NCBI GenBank assembly: GCA_014860745.1
Contig: JACZJC010000074.1
Location: 62,001-126,000 of the forward strand
Direction of reading: 5' to 3'
Length of the DNA stretch: 64,000 nt
Source of the DNA: Anaerolineales bacterium
GTDB taxonomy: Bacteria; Chloroflexota; Anaerolineae; Anaerolineales; Villigracilaceae
This document shows positions 8,140 through 17,075 of the stretch, in pieces (the stretch's first letter is position 1; each line of letters begins with the position of its first letter). The notes below the pieces were generated by a model. The model saw only the letters and a list, made by a program, of their open reading frames with translations, did not search any database and was not told the DNA's origin. Both the position numbers and the translations under genes were made by a program.

Positions 8140-8559
8140 TTACTTGTTACTTGCCTTCATTACCTTCACAGATGCAGTGACCAATTCCTTTAGTACCTTT
8201 TTATCCACATCGTCCAGCTTCTTGATATACAAACACCCGACGCTGGTTTTGAATTTGCCGAGTTTTTTCAGTAAATCTTTGTGCAAGTCAAAACCACCCA
8301 TAAGATATAAGGTTAAGTTTTGTTTGCGGGGGGAGAAGCCTGTCAGGAACCAATCGCCTTCCTGCCTGCTTCTCTCGCTTTTGTAATGATAACTGCCAAA
8401 GCCGACGATGCTTGCGCCCCACATTTTCGGCTTCTCTTTGGTGGCCTGCTCCATTATCTTTAGAATTTCAAGACAATCCCGCCTTTTTTCTTCATCCGTA
8501 ACACTGTTCAGAAAATCTTCCACGCTTGCTTCCGTTTGTTTGGTCTTCAACTCAGCCAT
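8140..8559 (-). CDS. DUF1801 domain protein
   Basis: Protein of 139 aa beginning MAELKTKQTEASVEDFLNSV. AAGGAG lies 7-8 bases before this ATG, which favours it over a start 7 codons upstream. It contains the DUF1801 hallmarks PKMWGASIVGFGSYHYKSER and WFLTGFSPRKQNLTLY, then a Lys-rich C-terminal helix. Function unknown; the family may bind iron or small ligands. It sits 13 bases before the membrane methyltransferase gene and probably heads that transcription unit. The 164 bases between this gene and the amidase hold nothing recognisable. Confidence 0.85.
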   Translation of the reverse strand: MAELKTKQTEASVEDFLNSVTDEEKRRDCLEILKIMEQATKEKPKMWGASIVGFGSYHYKSERSRQEGDWFLTGFSPRKQNLTLYLMGGFDLHKDLLKKLGKFKTSVGCLYIKKLDDVDKKVLKELVTASVKVMKASNK

Positions 8560-8723
8560 GGCATTCTCCTTTTTGAACAATAAATCAGAGTAATTTTAGC
8601 ATATTTGTTCTAGCTTGTGAAAGGTTTAATCTTTTGTGCATGGAGAACAGAGATCGGAAGAATATATTCCACTCACACAAAAAGAATCTGAGTCTTCCGT
8701 CCATACCGTGTACAAAAAAGAAG

Positions 8724-10403
8724 CTACATTATCTTGAAATGTACCTGCGGCGCTTTGCGTTCCACAACCTGCTCGGCGGCGAGGGCCATCCTCAACAAAG
8801 TGGACTCGTCCCAGGCTTTGCCCATTACTTGCAAGCCAATGGGCAGTCCCTTTTGAGTATAGCCGACAGGGAAGGAGATGGCGGGCAGGCCAGTCATGTT
8901 CGCGGCGGTGACGAAGCGCATGATCTCGATGGTGGTGCTCAAATCAGAATCGCCATCGGGCAAGGCGCCTTTTTTGATCTCCGGCGCAGGAATGGCGGTG
9001 GTGGGGGTGAGGATCACGTCCACCTGCTTAAAGGCGTTGTTGAAGTGGTTGATGATGCGCGTGCGGATGCGCTGGGATTGGACGTAGTCCTTGGCCGAGA
9101 ATTGACGTGCAAGGGCGAGGTTGGTGCGCACGTCCAGGCCGTGTTCTTTGTGATGTTCATCGTACATGGCGTTCAGGGATTGCACCATTTCGCTGGTGAT
9201 GGTGACGATGTGCGCCACACGATTCGCTTCGAGGTCGGGGATGGTGATCTCCACGATCTCGCATCCCATTTTTTCGTATTCCTTGAGCATGGACTCACAG
9301 GCGGCAACGACTTCCACATCCGCGTGACGGAACCAGGGCCGGTACACGCCGATCTTGAGTCCTTTGAGTTTGAGATTATCCCAGCTTTTTATGGATGGCA
9401 ATGGCTGGTGCAAGGACATGGGGTCTTTTGGGTCTGGGCCAGCGATGGCAGCGTAGGTCAATGCCGCATCGGTGGCAGACCAGGCCAACGGTCCGACATG
9501 AGCGATGCTCCAACACAGCGGATATGCGCCGTATTCGCTGATCCTTCCAAATGTGGCTTTCAATCCGACGAGTCCGCAAAACGCAGAAGGGATGCGAATC
9601 GAGCCGCCTCCATCCGCGCCGATAGCGACTGGCACAAGTCCCGCGGCGACAGCTGCGCCAGGGCCGCTTGAACTGCCGCCCGTGTAATGGTTTGTATTGT
9701 ATGGGTTGCGGGTCGAGCCGTGGTGCGGATTCAACCCCGTCACGTTGATGCCAATCTCGTGCATGTTGGCCTTGCCGACAAGCAATGCGCCTGCGCTTCG
9801 CAAACGCGCCACCACGGTGGCATCTTCGATGGCGGGGATTTTCCCCAGAAAGGACGTGCCCGCCGTGGTTGGATAGGGCGTCATGTCCAATTCGTCTTTG
9901 ATGGCAACGGGCACGCCGTCGAAAACGCTGAGGCCTTTACGCGCCTTGATCCTTTGCGTGGCTTCACGCGCCTGCCGCATCACATCCTCGCGGTTGACAG
10001 CGATGAACGCTCGTAACGGGGCATTGCCTGAATCGCTGGCTTCGATAGAGTCCAATACTTCTTGGGCAACTTCTTCTGGCGTGGTTTTTCCATCGCGGTA
10101 GGCTTTGGCGTAGTCATACACGCTTGCGAATTGAAACCCTTTTGTGCTGGAGGCTTTGCGCGGCCATTCCGTTTCGGGGACGGCGGATGCTTTCTTTTGT
10201 AACTCCCCCGCGTAGTGGATCGGATGATAGGTGGGCGCTTCATCGAAGGTTTGTTTTCTCAGCCAGGTCACGCCCGCGCTTTCAAACAGACTTGGGATGA
10301 GCAATCCGCGCAATGACCCTTCGACAAGGGAAGTAAAAAGTTTCAACATCCCACCCGCCAGATATGGAAGTTTTACTGATTTGAGATCATAGACATCTTT
10401 CAT
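8724..10403 (-). CDS. Amidase (amidase-signature family)
   Basis: Amidase-signature hydrolase of 559 aa with the Ser-cisSer-Lys triad: Lys169 in PVAIKDELDMT, the Ser cluster 244-246 in GGSSSGPGAAVAAG, and the nucleophile Ser268 in DGGGSIRIPSAFCG. It has an N-terminal extension of about 90 residues before the core, with a hydrophobic patch (LPYLAGGMLKLFTSLV) that is not a clear signal peptide; this resembles fatty-acid-amide-hydrolase-type enzymes more than GatA. No gatB or gatC is near, so a role in tRNA-dependent amidation is unlikely. GAGGTG precedes the ATG. An interleaved inverted-repeat structure lies just upstream at 10434-10499. Confidence 0.9.
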   Translation of the reverse strand: MKDVYDLKSVKLPYLAGGMLKLFTSLVEGSLRGLLIPSLFESAGVTWLRKQTFDEAPTYHPIHYAGELQKKASAVPETEWPRKASSTKGFQFASVYDYAKAYRDGKTTPEEVAQEVLDSIEASDSGNAPLRAFIAVNREDVMRQAREATQRIKARKGLSVFDGVPVAIKDELDMTPYPTTAGTSFLGKIPAIEDATVVARLRSAGALLVGKANMHEIGINVTGLNPHHGSTRNPYNTNHYTGGSSSGPGAAVAAGLVPVAIGADGGGSIRIPSAFCGLVGLKATFGRISEYGAYPLCWSIAHVGPLAWSATDAALTYAAIAGPDPKDPMSLHQPLPSIKSWDNLKLKGLKIGVYRPWFRHADVEVVAACESMLKEYEKMGCEIVEITIPDLEANRVAHIVTITSEMVQSLNAMYDEHHKEHGLDVRTNLALARQFSAKDYVQSQRIRTRIINHFNNAFKQVDVILTPTTAIPAPEIKKGALPDGDSDLSTTIEIMRFVTAANMTGLPAISFPVGYTQKGLPIGLQVMGKAWDESTLLRMALAAEQVVERKAPQVHFKIM

Positions 10404-10433
10404 AGTTCACCTCTTTTTATTGGAACATTCTCT

Positions 10434-10499
10434 CCGTGAAGCAAACCTAAAGGTCTGTTTGGCCTTCACGGAAACCCGATAACGAAGAAGACCTTTAGG
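10434..10499 (-). repeat. Interleaved inverted repeats with pseudoknot topology upstream of amidase
   Basis: Two perfect inverted repeats interleave: CCTAAAGGTCT (10489-10499, minus strand) with AGACCTTTAGG (10446-10456), and CCGTGAAG (10464-10471) with CTTCACGG (10434-10441). In the order left1-left2-right1-right2 they could form an H-type pseudoknot in RNA, 31 bases before the amidase start. It may equally be a dispersed repeat or a terminator for the PLP gene. Confidence 0.5.
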
Positions 10500-10537
10500 G
10501 TTTTTGTAAAGGATATGCGCGGCGGCAAAGCGAAAAA

Positions 10538-12040
10538 TCAAACCTTGAAGATCAAATCCAGATACTTCTTGAGCATATCACCGACCAGTCCGCGCATGGG
10601 CATGGTGGCGGCCATCCCGTAGACTGGAGCCATCTCGCCTTTCTCTTCAGGATGTGCCTTGACATACTCCACTGCTTCCTTAAGGTCTCTTATGAATCTC
10701 TCTGCAACACCAGCTTGTGTGTGTCGCAGCGTGACACATAAGTGCACACAGGATGGTTTATGCAAACCGTTCAGGCTCCATTTATTGCGCGTCATCTGGT
10801 CGAGCACTTTATAGATGTCGAGTGTGTCTGATGCAAAGGCGACAACAAACAACGGGTCACCAAGGATGCGTAATTCGGGAATTCGACGGATTTCCTTTTT
10901 GATCACATCCGCCGTTTCAAGGATTTTTTTCGCCGCATTCATGTACCCTTGCGCGCCGATGGATGTCAGTGCAGCCCAACATGCCGCGCTCAATGCTCCG
11001 GGACGGCTGCCCGCAAAAGTGGGTGAAAAATACAATCCGCCGGGCCAGTCTGAGGCTGTGTAGTATTGGTAATGGCGTAGTCCCTGCCCGCGGTACAAAA
11101 TGACCGAAGTACCTTTCGCGGCGTACCCAAATTTGTGCGTGTCCGCTGATATGGATGTCACGCCGGGCAGGCGAAAATCAAATTTGGGAACGTTGTAGCC
11201 GAGCTTCTCCGCCCACGGAAGAACAAAGCCGCCGAGACAGGCGTCGGTGTGGAAGCCGATATTGTGTTCGCGCGCAAGTTCGGATAATTCTTCAATCGGA
11301 TCAATCGCCCCGTGAGGGAAGGAAGGGGCTGACCCCACAATGACAATCGTATTTCGGTTGACGGCTTTCCGTGCAGCATTAACGTCTGCGCGAAAATTGG
11401 CATCCACCGCGATGTGGACCATTTTGATTCCAAAATACTTGCTTGCTTTGTCGAACGCGGCATGGGCGGTGACAGGCGCAACCATCTCGGGTTTGGTGAT
11501 GCCTTTCGTGTCACGCGCCCAATCGCGATAGGTTTTCATCGCCAGCAGGATACTTTCCGTACCGCCAGATGAGACGGTCCCGCAGACGTTTTGATCTTCG
11601 CCTCCGAGCATGTTTGCCGTCATGGATACAATTTCCGCTTCGAATTTGGTCGCGCTTGGCCATACATCCGCATGCAGGGGATTACTCTGTGAGTTGATCG
11701 CGTATACCTGATTCAGAAAATCTATGTGTTCTGTGTCGCCATGATAGACCGCGCCAGAAACATAACCATCCTTCCAGTGAGATTCCTCCTGCGCGCGCAT
11801 GGCTTCCATGTCACGTAGGATTTCCTTGTGGTCGCGGCCCGCTTCGGGGAGCTTTGCAAACGTTGGGAACGTATCTTTGTAAGGTTTCAGGGACGCCTCA
11901 AGCCCGCCCATCATTTCGTCATACTCCTTTTCGATCTTCTGGCTGATGGACGGAATCTTCTTTAGGCGCTTTTCGATCCACGCCACGATGCGCGGATGCA
12001 GCCTTCCCATGTTTTTCATTAACAATTCTTCGAAGTCCAT
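10538..12040 (-). CDS. PLP-dependent decarboxylase/aldolase, sphingosine-1-phosphate-lyase-like
   Basis: Fold-type I PLP enzyme of 500 aa in the group II decarboxylase superfamily. Seen are [24 protein letters not shown] (phosphate-binding and substrate region), [21 protein letters not shown] (Asp that pairs with the PLP ring nitrogen), and [20 protein letters not shown] carrying the Schiff-base Lys. The ordering and the phrase DTHKFGYA match the sphingosine-1-phosphate lyase branch rather than glutamate decarboxylase, but the true substrate is unknown. There is no N-terminal membrane anchor as in eukaryotic lyases. An FGGY sugar kinase and an alcohol dehydrogenase are encoded just upstream on the same strand. 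Confidence 0.85.
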   Translation of the reverse strand: MDFEELLMKNMGRLHPRIVAWIEKRLKKIPSISQKIEKEYDEMMGGLEASLKPYKDTFPTFAKLPEAGRDHKEILRDMEAMRAQEESHWKDGYVSGAVYHGDTEHIDFLNQVYAINSQSNPLHADVWPSATKFEAEIVSMTANMLGGEDQNVCGTVSSGGTESILLAMKTYRDWARDTKGITKPEMVAPVTAHAAFDKASKYFGIKMVHIAVDANFRADVNAARKAVNRNTIVIVGSAPSFPHGAIDPIEELSELAREHNIGFHTDACLGGFVLPWAEKLGYNVPKFDFRLPGVTSISADTHKFGYAAKGTSVILYRGQGLRHYQYYTASDWPGGLYFSPTFAGSRPGALSAACWAALTSIGAQGYMNAAKKILETADVIKKEIRRIPELRILGDPLFVVAFASDTLDIYKVLDQMTRNKWSLNGLHKPSCVHLCVTLRHTQAGVAERFIRDLKEAVEYVKAHPEEKGEMAPVYGMAATMPMRGLVGDMLKKYLDLIFKV

Positions 12041-12057
12041 ATTTCTCCACTATGTCC

Positions 12058-12150
12058 TTGCGGGGGCGCTCTTGTTATTTGCCCGAAGCAATCCCCTCGC
12101 ACTGGGAGATTGCTTTGCCGCTAAACCCAAGGCCGCGGCTCGCAATGACA
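12058..12150. repeat. Dispersed intergenic repeat (GAAGCAATC / GCAATGAC family)
   Basis: The stretch between the PLP gene and the sugar kinase contains GCCCGAAGCAATC, GGAGATTGCTT and GGCTCGCAATGAC. The same words occur in the element at 23423-23587 and partly at 31300, marking a dispersed palindromic repeat family. Confidence 0.6.
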
Positions 12151-12152
12151 AT

Positions 12153-13727
12153 TTAATTTTTGTTCAACCTTGCGTACATCTTTCGGTTGTTTTCATAGAT
12201 CGCAAGGAATTCCTTGAATAATTCATCATAGATTTTTCGGTGATCCGGGTTCGGGGTGTACGTCTTAGCCACCGGCACCCGTGATGCAATATCTTCATAA
12301 CGGATATGTCCCAGCGCTGCACCAGCCAGTAAGGCCGCCCCGCGCACGTTGACCTCAATTGGGTCTTTCATCTGGCGGATGGGGCGGTTCAATACGTCCG
12401 CATGGATCTGGCACCAGATATCCGACCTCGCGCCCCCGCCGACCAGGTTGATTGCCCCGACAGGCTTTTTGATGAAAAGTTCGATGTATTTCAAAAGCCA
12501 GCGCGCGTTGTAGGCCACCCCTTCGAACACGGAACGGATCATATGCTCGCGGGTCATTTGCAGTGACTGGTTGAAGAAGCCTCCGCGCACATACCGGTCC
12601 TCAACGGGTGTACGCTCGCCATACAGCCAGGGCGTAAAGATTAACTTGCCGCTTCCGGCGGGAGTCCGTTCGGCGATCTGGTCGAATATTTTGTAGGCAT
12701 TATCGGGCTTTTTGGTTGCGAGTTCATCCTGATGAAAGAAAATGTTATCGCGCAAATATTGCAGGTTCACACCCGCGCAGTCCTGTTCGTTGGTCAGCAA
12801 ATACCTGCCGGGAATGGCGGATGGCAAGGCGGCAATATTGTGGAATATATCCGTTTTTTTGAACGGCAAATGACAGGTCATCCAGCCTGATGTACCGATG
12901 TAAAGATGGGTATCATAATCCGCCACCGCTCCCGAACCGACCGATGCGGAATGCACATCCGGCGAACCAATGATGACCTGCACATCATCGCGCAATCCCC
13001 ATTCCCTGGCGGTCTTTGGATTCAATCTGCCAAGCACCTCATTTGCCTGTTTCAGGTCCGGCAGTTTGGCGCGGTCGATTTTGGAAAGCCTGATCAGGCT
13101 TTCGTCGTAAACAATGTTATTGACATTTCGATTATCCGTCACCCAATGCAGCACAATTGAGTTGACCGAAGCTGCGAACTTCCCAGTCAATAACAGGCCG
13201 ATGTAGTCGATCGGTTCGAGGAACTTGTATGCGCGTTCATAGATTTCGGGATGTACATATTTGAAATACAGAATGTGGGCGATGGGATCCTTGCCTGCAT
13301 ACCCCGGCACCCCGCCGGTGGATTGGATCCATTTCAAAAGTTTTCCAATCGCATAACCCTCCACTTTGAACACACCATCCATGATTTTTCGCAAGTACGG
13401 CTCGCCGCGCGAATCCATCCAGATGATCGCGTTCGACAGGGCATTGCCTTCCTTGTCCACTGCAACTGTGCCAGACCATTGACCGGTCGTGCCTATCGCA
13501 ACGATATCTTCGCTGGATACAAGCTTCCTGCCGAGCAATCGTTTAACCACGGCATTGATCGAATCCCACCACTCTGCCGGGGATTGCTCCGCGCCGCCGT
13601 CCGGCAACAACATCACTCGGTTCTCCTCAAAATCACTGCCGATCAATTCCCCCTGCGATGAAAAAAGTGCAACTTTTGGTCCTGATGTCCCCAGATCGAT
13701 CGTAAGAATATATTTTTGAACTGACAT
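12153..13727 (-). CDS. FGGY-family carbohydrate kinase (xylulokinase-like)
   Basis: Sugar kinase of 524 aa with the two-domain actin-like FGGY fold: phosphate 1 motif YILTIDLGTSGPKVALF at the N-terminus, GTTGQWSGTVAVD, and late in the protein NLVGGGARSDIWCQIHADVLNRPI. The start was placed at MSVQKYIL because GGAGAGG precedes it; an in-frame start 14 codons further up would run into the upstream gene. The family phosphorylates xylulose, glycerol, fuculose and other polyols, and the substrate cannot be fixed from sequence alone. Pairing with the alcohol dehydrogenase 13 bases upstream suggests a polyol oxidised and then phosphorylated. Confidence 0.88.
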   Translation of the reverse strand: MSVQKYILTIDLGTSGPKVALFSSQGELIGSDFEENRVMLLPDGGAEQSPAEWWDSINAVVKRLLGRKLVSSEDIVAIGTTGQWSGTVAVDKEGNALSNAIIWMDSRGEPYLRKIMDGVFKVEGYAIGKLLKWIQSTGGVPGYAGKDPIAHILYFKYVHPEIYERAYKFLEPIDYIGLLLTGKFAASVNSIVLHWVTDNRNVNNIVYDESLIRLSKIDRAKLPDLKQANEVLGRLNPKTAREWGLRDDVQVIIGSPDVHSASVGSGAVADYDTHLYIGTSGWMTCHLPFKKTDIFHNIAALPSAIPGRYLLTNEQDCAGVNLQYLRDNIFFHQDELATKKPDNAYKIFDQIAERTPAGSGKLIFTPWLYGERTPVEDRYVRGGFFNQSLQMTREHMIRSVFEGVAYNARWLLKYIELFIKKPVGAINLVGGGARSDIWCQIHADVLNRPIRQMKDPIEVNVRGAALLAGAALGHIRYEDIASRVPVAKTYTPNPDHRKIYDELFKEFLAIYENNRKMYARLNKN

Positions 13728-13740
13728 GCCCTCTCCTCGG

Positions 13741-14799
13741 TTAGATGATGGCCAGTACCTTTGCGCCACGAATTTTACCCTGCTTCATTTCGATCAATGC
13801 CCGGTTGGCATCCTTCAATGGGTACTCCTGAAATTCAGGTTTGATCCCCGCCTCGGCGGCGATCTCTAAAAACTCGCGCACATCATCGCGGGTTACATTC
13901 GCCACCGATTTAATCTCCTTTTCCATCCACATTTGTGCGGGATAGCTTAATTGGAGAAGAACATCCTTATCCTTTTCCTCTTTGCGGATGGCATTGATGA
14001 CCAGCCTTCCACCCGCCTTTAGAAATTTCAACGCCTCCAAATCCGCGCCCCAAATTGGTGTGGTGTCGATGACAGCATCCAACGCCTTAGGCGGACTCTG
14101 ATCAATCTTCCCCGCCCAGGCTGCTCCCAGGGATAAAGCGAACTCACGCTCTTCGGGGTTTCTGCTGAACACAAATACCTGTGCACGTGGGTACTTGTTT
14201 ACGACCATTTTCAACACCAGATGATTCGACCCGCCGAATCCCATTAGCCCAAGCGATTGTCCGTCCCGCAAATTGCTCAAGCGCAGTGACCTGTATCCAA
14301 TCGCGCCTGCACACAACAAAGGCGCGGCTTCTGAGTCTGAAAGCGATTCGGGGATGGGGTGCACAAAGTCCGCGCGGACTTTCATGTATTCGGCATAGCC
14401 GCCGTCCATATCGCGTCCCGTTGCCTTGAATTGCGGGCAAAGATTCTCACGACCCGTATTGCAAAAGTCGCACTCGCCACAGGCGGATGCGATCCACGCA
14501 ACGCCAACGCGCTGACCCGTAGTAACGACTAAGCCCTGTGGGTCAGTCGTTACAGAGCGACTAAAGTCGCTACTACATTTTTCTATTATTCCCACCACTT
14601 GATGTCCTAAAATAACGGGCAAGCGCGGCGGGGGAGTGCGGCCTTCGATCTCATCCAATTCCGTGTGACAGACTCCGCAGCGGGAGACTTTGATGAGCAC
14701 TTCGCCCGAAGTGAGAATCGGTTCGGGATGTTGAACCAGCTTCAAAGGGGGATGAAGCGGTGTCACATCGCCGATTGATCCCAGCAACATAGCTTTCAT
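13741..14799 (-). CDS. Zinc-dependent alcohol dehydrogenase
   Basis: Medium-chain dehydrogenase/reductase of 352 aa. Catalytic-zinc ligands are in CGVCHTELDEIEG and GHQVVG. The structural zinc site is C-x2-C-x2-C-x7-C (CGECDFCNTGRENLC). The cofactor site is LGLMGFGGSNHLVLK, slightly different from the canonical GxGxxG. It oxidises alcohols or reduces aldehydes with NAD(P)H. A stretch of about 19 residues between the GHQVVGIIEK strand and GQRVGVAW (reading SRSVTTDPQGLVV) is encoded by an inserted palindromic repeat. The gene overlaps the small upstream TfoX-like gene by 4 bases (ATGA) and lies 13 bases before the sugar kinase gene. Confidence 0.9.
   Translation of the reverse strand: MKAMLLGSIGDVTPLHPPLKLVQHPEPILTSGEVLIKVSRCGVCHTELDEIEGRTPPPRLPVILGHQVVGIIEKCSSDFSRSVTTDPQGLVVTTGQRVGVAWIASACGECDFCNTGRENLCPQFKATGRDMDGGYAEYMKVRADFVHPIPESLSDSEAAPLLCAGAIGYRSLRLSNLRDGQSLGLMGFGGSNHLVLKMVVNKYPRAQVFVFSRNPEEREFALSLGAAWAGKIDQSPPKALDAVIDTTPIWGADLEALKFLKAGGRLVINAIRKEEKDKDVLLQLSYPAQMWMEKEIKSVANVTRDDVREFLEIAAEAGIKPEFQEYPLKDANRALIEMKQGKIRGAKVLAII
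14518..14575 (-). repeat. Palindromic repeat inserted in frame in the alcohol dehydrogenase gene
   Basis: Double hairpin on the minus strand: AGCGACTTTAGTCGCT, then GTAACGACT ... AGTCGTTAC, with GTAGTAGCGACT at one end and AGTCGTTACTAC at the other forming an outer inverted repeat. Its length of about 57 bases keeps the reading frame. Confidence 0.75.
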
Positions 14800-15011
14800 T
14801 TTGTCGGAAGGGTCAACGCGAATTCGATCCCTTCTTTAACCCAGGTGCTCAGTTGCCTGGCGGGTTTGCATCCAGCGGGTTCAACCATCAGCCAGCCTTT
14901 CATCGGCTTGCCGGTGATGTTGAAAACTTTAGCGTGCGGCTTTTTCAGGAGCGTTACATGTTTCTGCGGGTCGACCCGCACTCGCTCTGCCAACTTAATA
15001 TCATAAGCCAT
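14796..15011 (-). CDS. Truncated TfoX N-terminal-domain-like protein
   Basis: Small protein of 71 aa starting MAYDIKLAERVR and ending NITGKPMKGWLMVEP...LSTWVKEGIEFALTLP. Both ends match the TfoX/Sxy N-terminal domain as I know it, but the usual core with the MFGG motif, about 35-40 residues, is missing between them. It may be a deletion derivative or a naturally short relative. It starts 12 bases after the upp stop and overlaps the alcohol dehydrogenase start by ATGA. Function unknown. Confidence 0.55.
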   Translation of the reverse strand: MAYDIKLAERVRVDPQKHVTLLKKPHAKVFNITGKPMKGWLMVEPAGCKPARQLSTWVKEGIEFALTLPTK

Positions 15012-15023
15012 GCCAGCCTCCAA

Positions 15024-15650
15024 TCACCCCGTCCCAAACTGCCTGTCGCCCGCGTCGCCCAGCCCGGGGACGATGTAGGCGTGTTCGTTGAGATGATCGT
15101 CAATACCCGCCAGATAAATGTCGATATCCGCATGTGCGGTTTGCATGGCCTTGATTCCTTCCGGCGCACCGATGAGGCCGACGTACTTGATCTTCTTTAC
15201 GCCCCAGCGTTTGAGAATACCGGCGGTGGCAGTGGCGGACCCTCCCGTGGCTAGCATGGGATCCAATATGAGGCAAACGGAAACGCGCGGGTCAACGGGG
15301 AGTTTGTTGTAATACTCCACAGGCTTTAGTGTTTTTTCATCACGATATAAACCGATATGCCAGACCTCGGCTGAGGGCATCAGTTCCCAAATGCCTTCCA
15401 CCATGCCAAGCCCCGCGCGCAGGATGGGAACCAGGCCGATCTTTTCCTTTAATTCCTGCGCCTTCATTTTTTCCAGCGGGGTTTCGATCTCAACTTCCAT
15501 GGTTTGCAGGTCGGCGGTGGCTTCATATGCCAAAAGTCCCGCTATCTCTCGAACGAGTTCGCGGAACTTCTTGGGTTCGGTGTTTTTGTCTCTCAATCGT
15601 GAAAGTTTGTGGGCGACGAGCGGGTGTTTGGATTCATGGACAGTGGACAT
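15024..15650 (-). CDS. upp: Uracil phosphoribosyltransferase
   Basis: Makes UMP from uracil and PRPP in pyrimidine salvage. Normal family length (208 aa). Seen are [14 protein letters not shown], the PRPP-binding loop [18 protein letters not shown] and the uracil-binding end of the fold [24 protein letters not shown] just before the ATG gives a plausible ribosome site. It is the first gene of the leftward run, with a divergent radical SAM gene 107 bases away, so a promoter is expected at about 15650-15740. Confidence 0.97.
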   Translation of the reverse strand: MSTVHESKHPLVAHKLSRLRDKNTEPKKFRELVREIAGLLAYEATADLQTMEVEIETPLEKMKAQELKEKIGLVPILRAGLGMVEGIWELMPSAEVWHIGLYRDEKTLKPVEYYNKLPVDPRVSVCLILDPMLATGGSATATAGILKRWGVKKIKYVGLIGAPEGIKAMQTAHADIDIYLAGIDDHLNEHAYIVPGLGDAGDRQFGTG

Positions 15651-15757
15651 GGGATTCTCCTGAAGGGTGGTTATGTCTATTATAGCGTGAAGGTGATTTT
15701 TGACCCATGACTCTCCAGTAAATTATGGCTACACTGAAACTGACAAAAGGAGAAGCC

Positions 15758-16648
15758 ATGAAACTCTCGGGCCTTCACATCCTGTTGACCTACCAATGTA
15801 CTTACGAGTGCGATCACTGTTTTGTATGGGGAAGCCCGTGGCAGAGCGGCACACTCACGTATGAACAGATCGAGAAAATTCTTTTACAGGCAAAAGAGGC
15901 AGGCGTCACCTCGATTTATTTTGAGGGCGGCGAACCGTTCCTGTATTACGCTGTTTTGGTCAAGGCGGTCCGCAAGGCTGCGGGGATGGGCTTTTCGGTC
16001 GGCATTGTTTCAAACGCCTATTGGGCAAATTCCGTGGCCGATGCCGAGGAATGGCTGCGTCCATTTGCGGGGCGGGTGGATGACCTCACCGTGAGCAGCG
16101 ATTTGTTCCATTGCAATGAATGCCTGGGCGAACGTCCGCAAAATGCGATCGTTGCGGCCAAGTGGTTGGGAATTCCGACGGGGATGATCAGCATTGCCCA
16201 GCCTGATGCAGAAGCGAAACAAACGCATGGTCAGATCGAAGATGAAGGCGCGGTGATGTATCGCGGGCGGGCGGCGAAAATGCTTGCCGAAAAAGCAGCC
16301 AGCCATCCCTGGGAGAGATTCGATTCCTGTCCGCATGAGGATCTGCGCGAGCCGGGCCGCGTCCATCTTGACCCGCTTGGCAATATTCATATCTGCCAGG
16401 GATTGGTAATTGGTAATTTGTTTGAAAAGCCGTTGAAGCAGATTTGCGAAGAATATGATGCGGATGCCCATCCGATTTGCGGACCCCTGCTCGAAGGCGG
16501 ACCTGCCGCCCTGGTAACGGAATATAACATCCCCCACGCCTCATCCTACGCCGATGCCTGTCACCTGTGCAATGAGGCGCGGACTTCACTGCGAGAGCGC
16601 TTTCCTGAATTGCTCACGCCCGATCAAATGTATGGAGCGATGAAATGA
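15758..16648 (+). CDS. Radical SAM protein
   Basis: Radical SAM enzyme of 296 aa. The 4Fe-4S/SAM motif is C-x3-C-x2-C in LLTYQCTYECDHCFVWG near the N-terminus, followed by the GGE-type motif YFEGGEPFLYY. The C-terminal third has further cysteines (DSCPHEDL, NIHICQG, HPICG, DACHLC) reminiscent of an auxiliary-cluster (SPASM/twitch-like) region. AAAGGAGA lies 6 bases before the chosen ATG, so the in-frame start 11 codons upstream was rejected. It overlaps the deazaflavin-reductase gene by 4 bases. The substrate is unknown; peptide or small-molecule modification is possible. Confidence 0.88.
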   Translation: MKLSGLHILLTYQCTYECDHCFVWGSPWQSGTLTYEQIEKILLQAKEAGVTSIYFEGGEPFLYYAVLVKAVRKAAGMGFSVGIVSNAYWANSVADAEEWLRPFAGRVDDLTVSSDLFHCNECLGERPQNAIVAAKWLGIPTGMISIAQPDAEAKQTHGQIEDEGAVMYRGRAAKMLAEKAASHPWERFDSCPHEDLREPGRVHLDPLGNIHICQGLVIGNLFEKPLKQICEEYDADAHPICGPLLEGGPAALVTEYNIPHASSYADACHLCNEARTSLRERFPELLTPDQMYGAMK

Positions 16649-17067
16649 ACGGAAATGATTTTATGTCCGCTGTTTTGCGTTCGCCGCTGCATGGTATGTT
16701 GAGCAATGGCATGATGTTGATCACGATCACCGGGCGCAAAACGGGCAGACAATACACGACCCCCGTTGGTTATTATGAAGAAGGCGGCTATCTCTGGGTG
16801 CTCACCAGCCGCGAGCGGACATGGTGGAGGAATTTACAAGGCGGCGCAAGTGTTGACCTGCTGTTGAAGCGCAGGCTGGTAAAAGGGTTTGCTGAAACCG
16901 AGTTGGATGAAGAATCTGTCAAAAAACATATGTACGAATATATTTGCCATGTTCCTCAGGCCGCGAAACCGATGGGCATCCGCATGGAGAATAAAACACC
17001 GAATCCGGAGGACATTGCGCGAACTGCAAAGGAAAGGTTGTTCGTGAAAGTCAACGTAGCGCGGTAA
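16645..17067 (+). CDS. Nitroreductase/deazaflavin-dependent oxidoreductase (DUF385 family)
   Basis: Protein of 140 aa of the split-barrel family of F420-dependent (Ddn-like) oxidoreductases. It carries MLITITGRKTGRQYTTPVGYY and WVLTSRERTWWRNLQGGASVDLL, both family hallmarks. Members use reduced F420 or another flavin to reduce small molecules, but some act with other cofactors. It is translationally coupled (ATGA) to the preceding radical SAM gene. The end is 8 bases from the convergent zinc-ribbon gene. Confidence 0.85.
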   Translation: MNGNDFMSAVLRSPLHGMLSNGMMLITITGRKTGRQYTTPVGYYEEGGYLWVLTSRERTWWRNLQGGASVDLLLKRRLVKGFAETELDEESVKKHMYEYICHVPQAAKPMGIRMENKTPNPEDIARTAKERLFVKVNVAR

Positions 17068-17075
17068 TTCCCGGT

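Noticed and set aside
8634-9671. 345-aa rightward ORF
   Set aside because: Lies wholly antisense to the well-supported amidase gene; its translation is low-complexity His/Gly/Asp-rich and has no family pattern.
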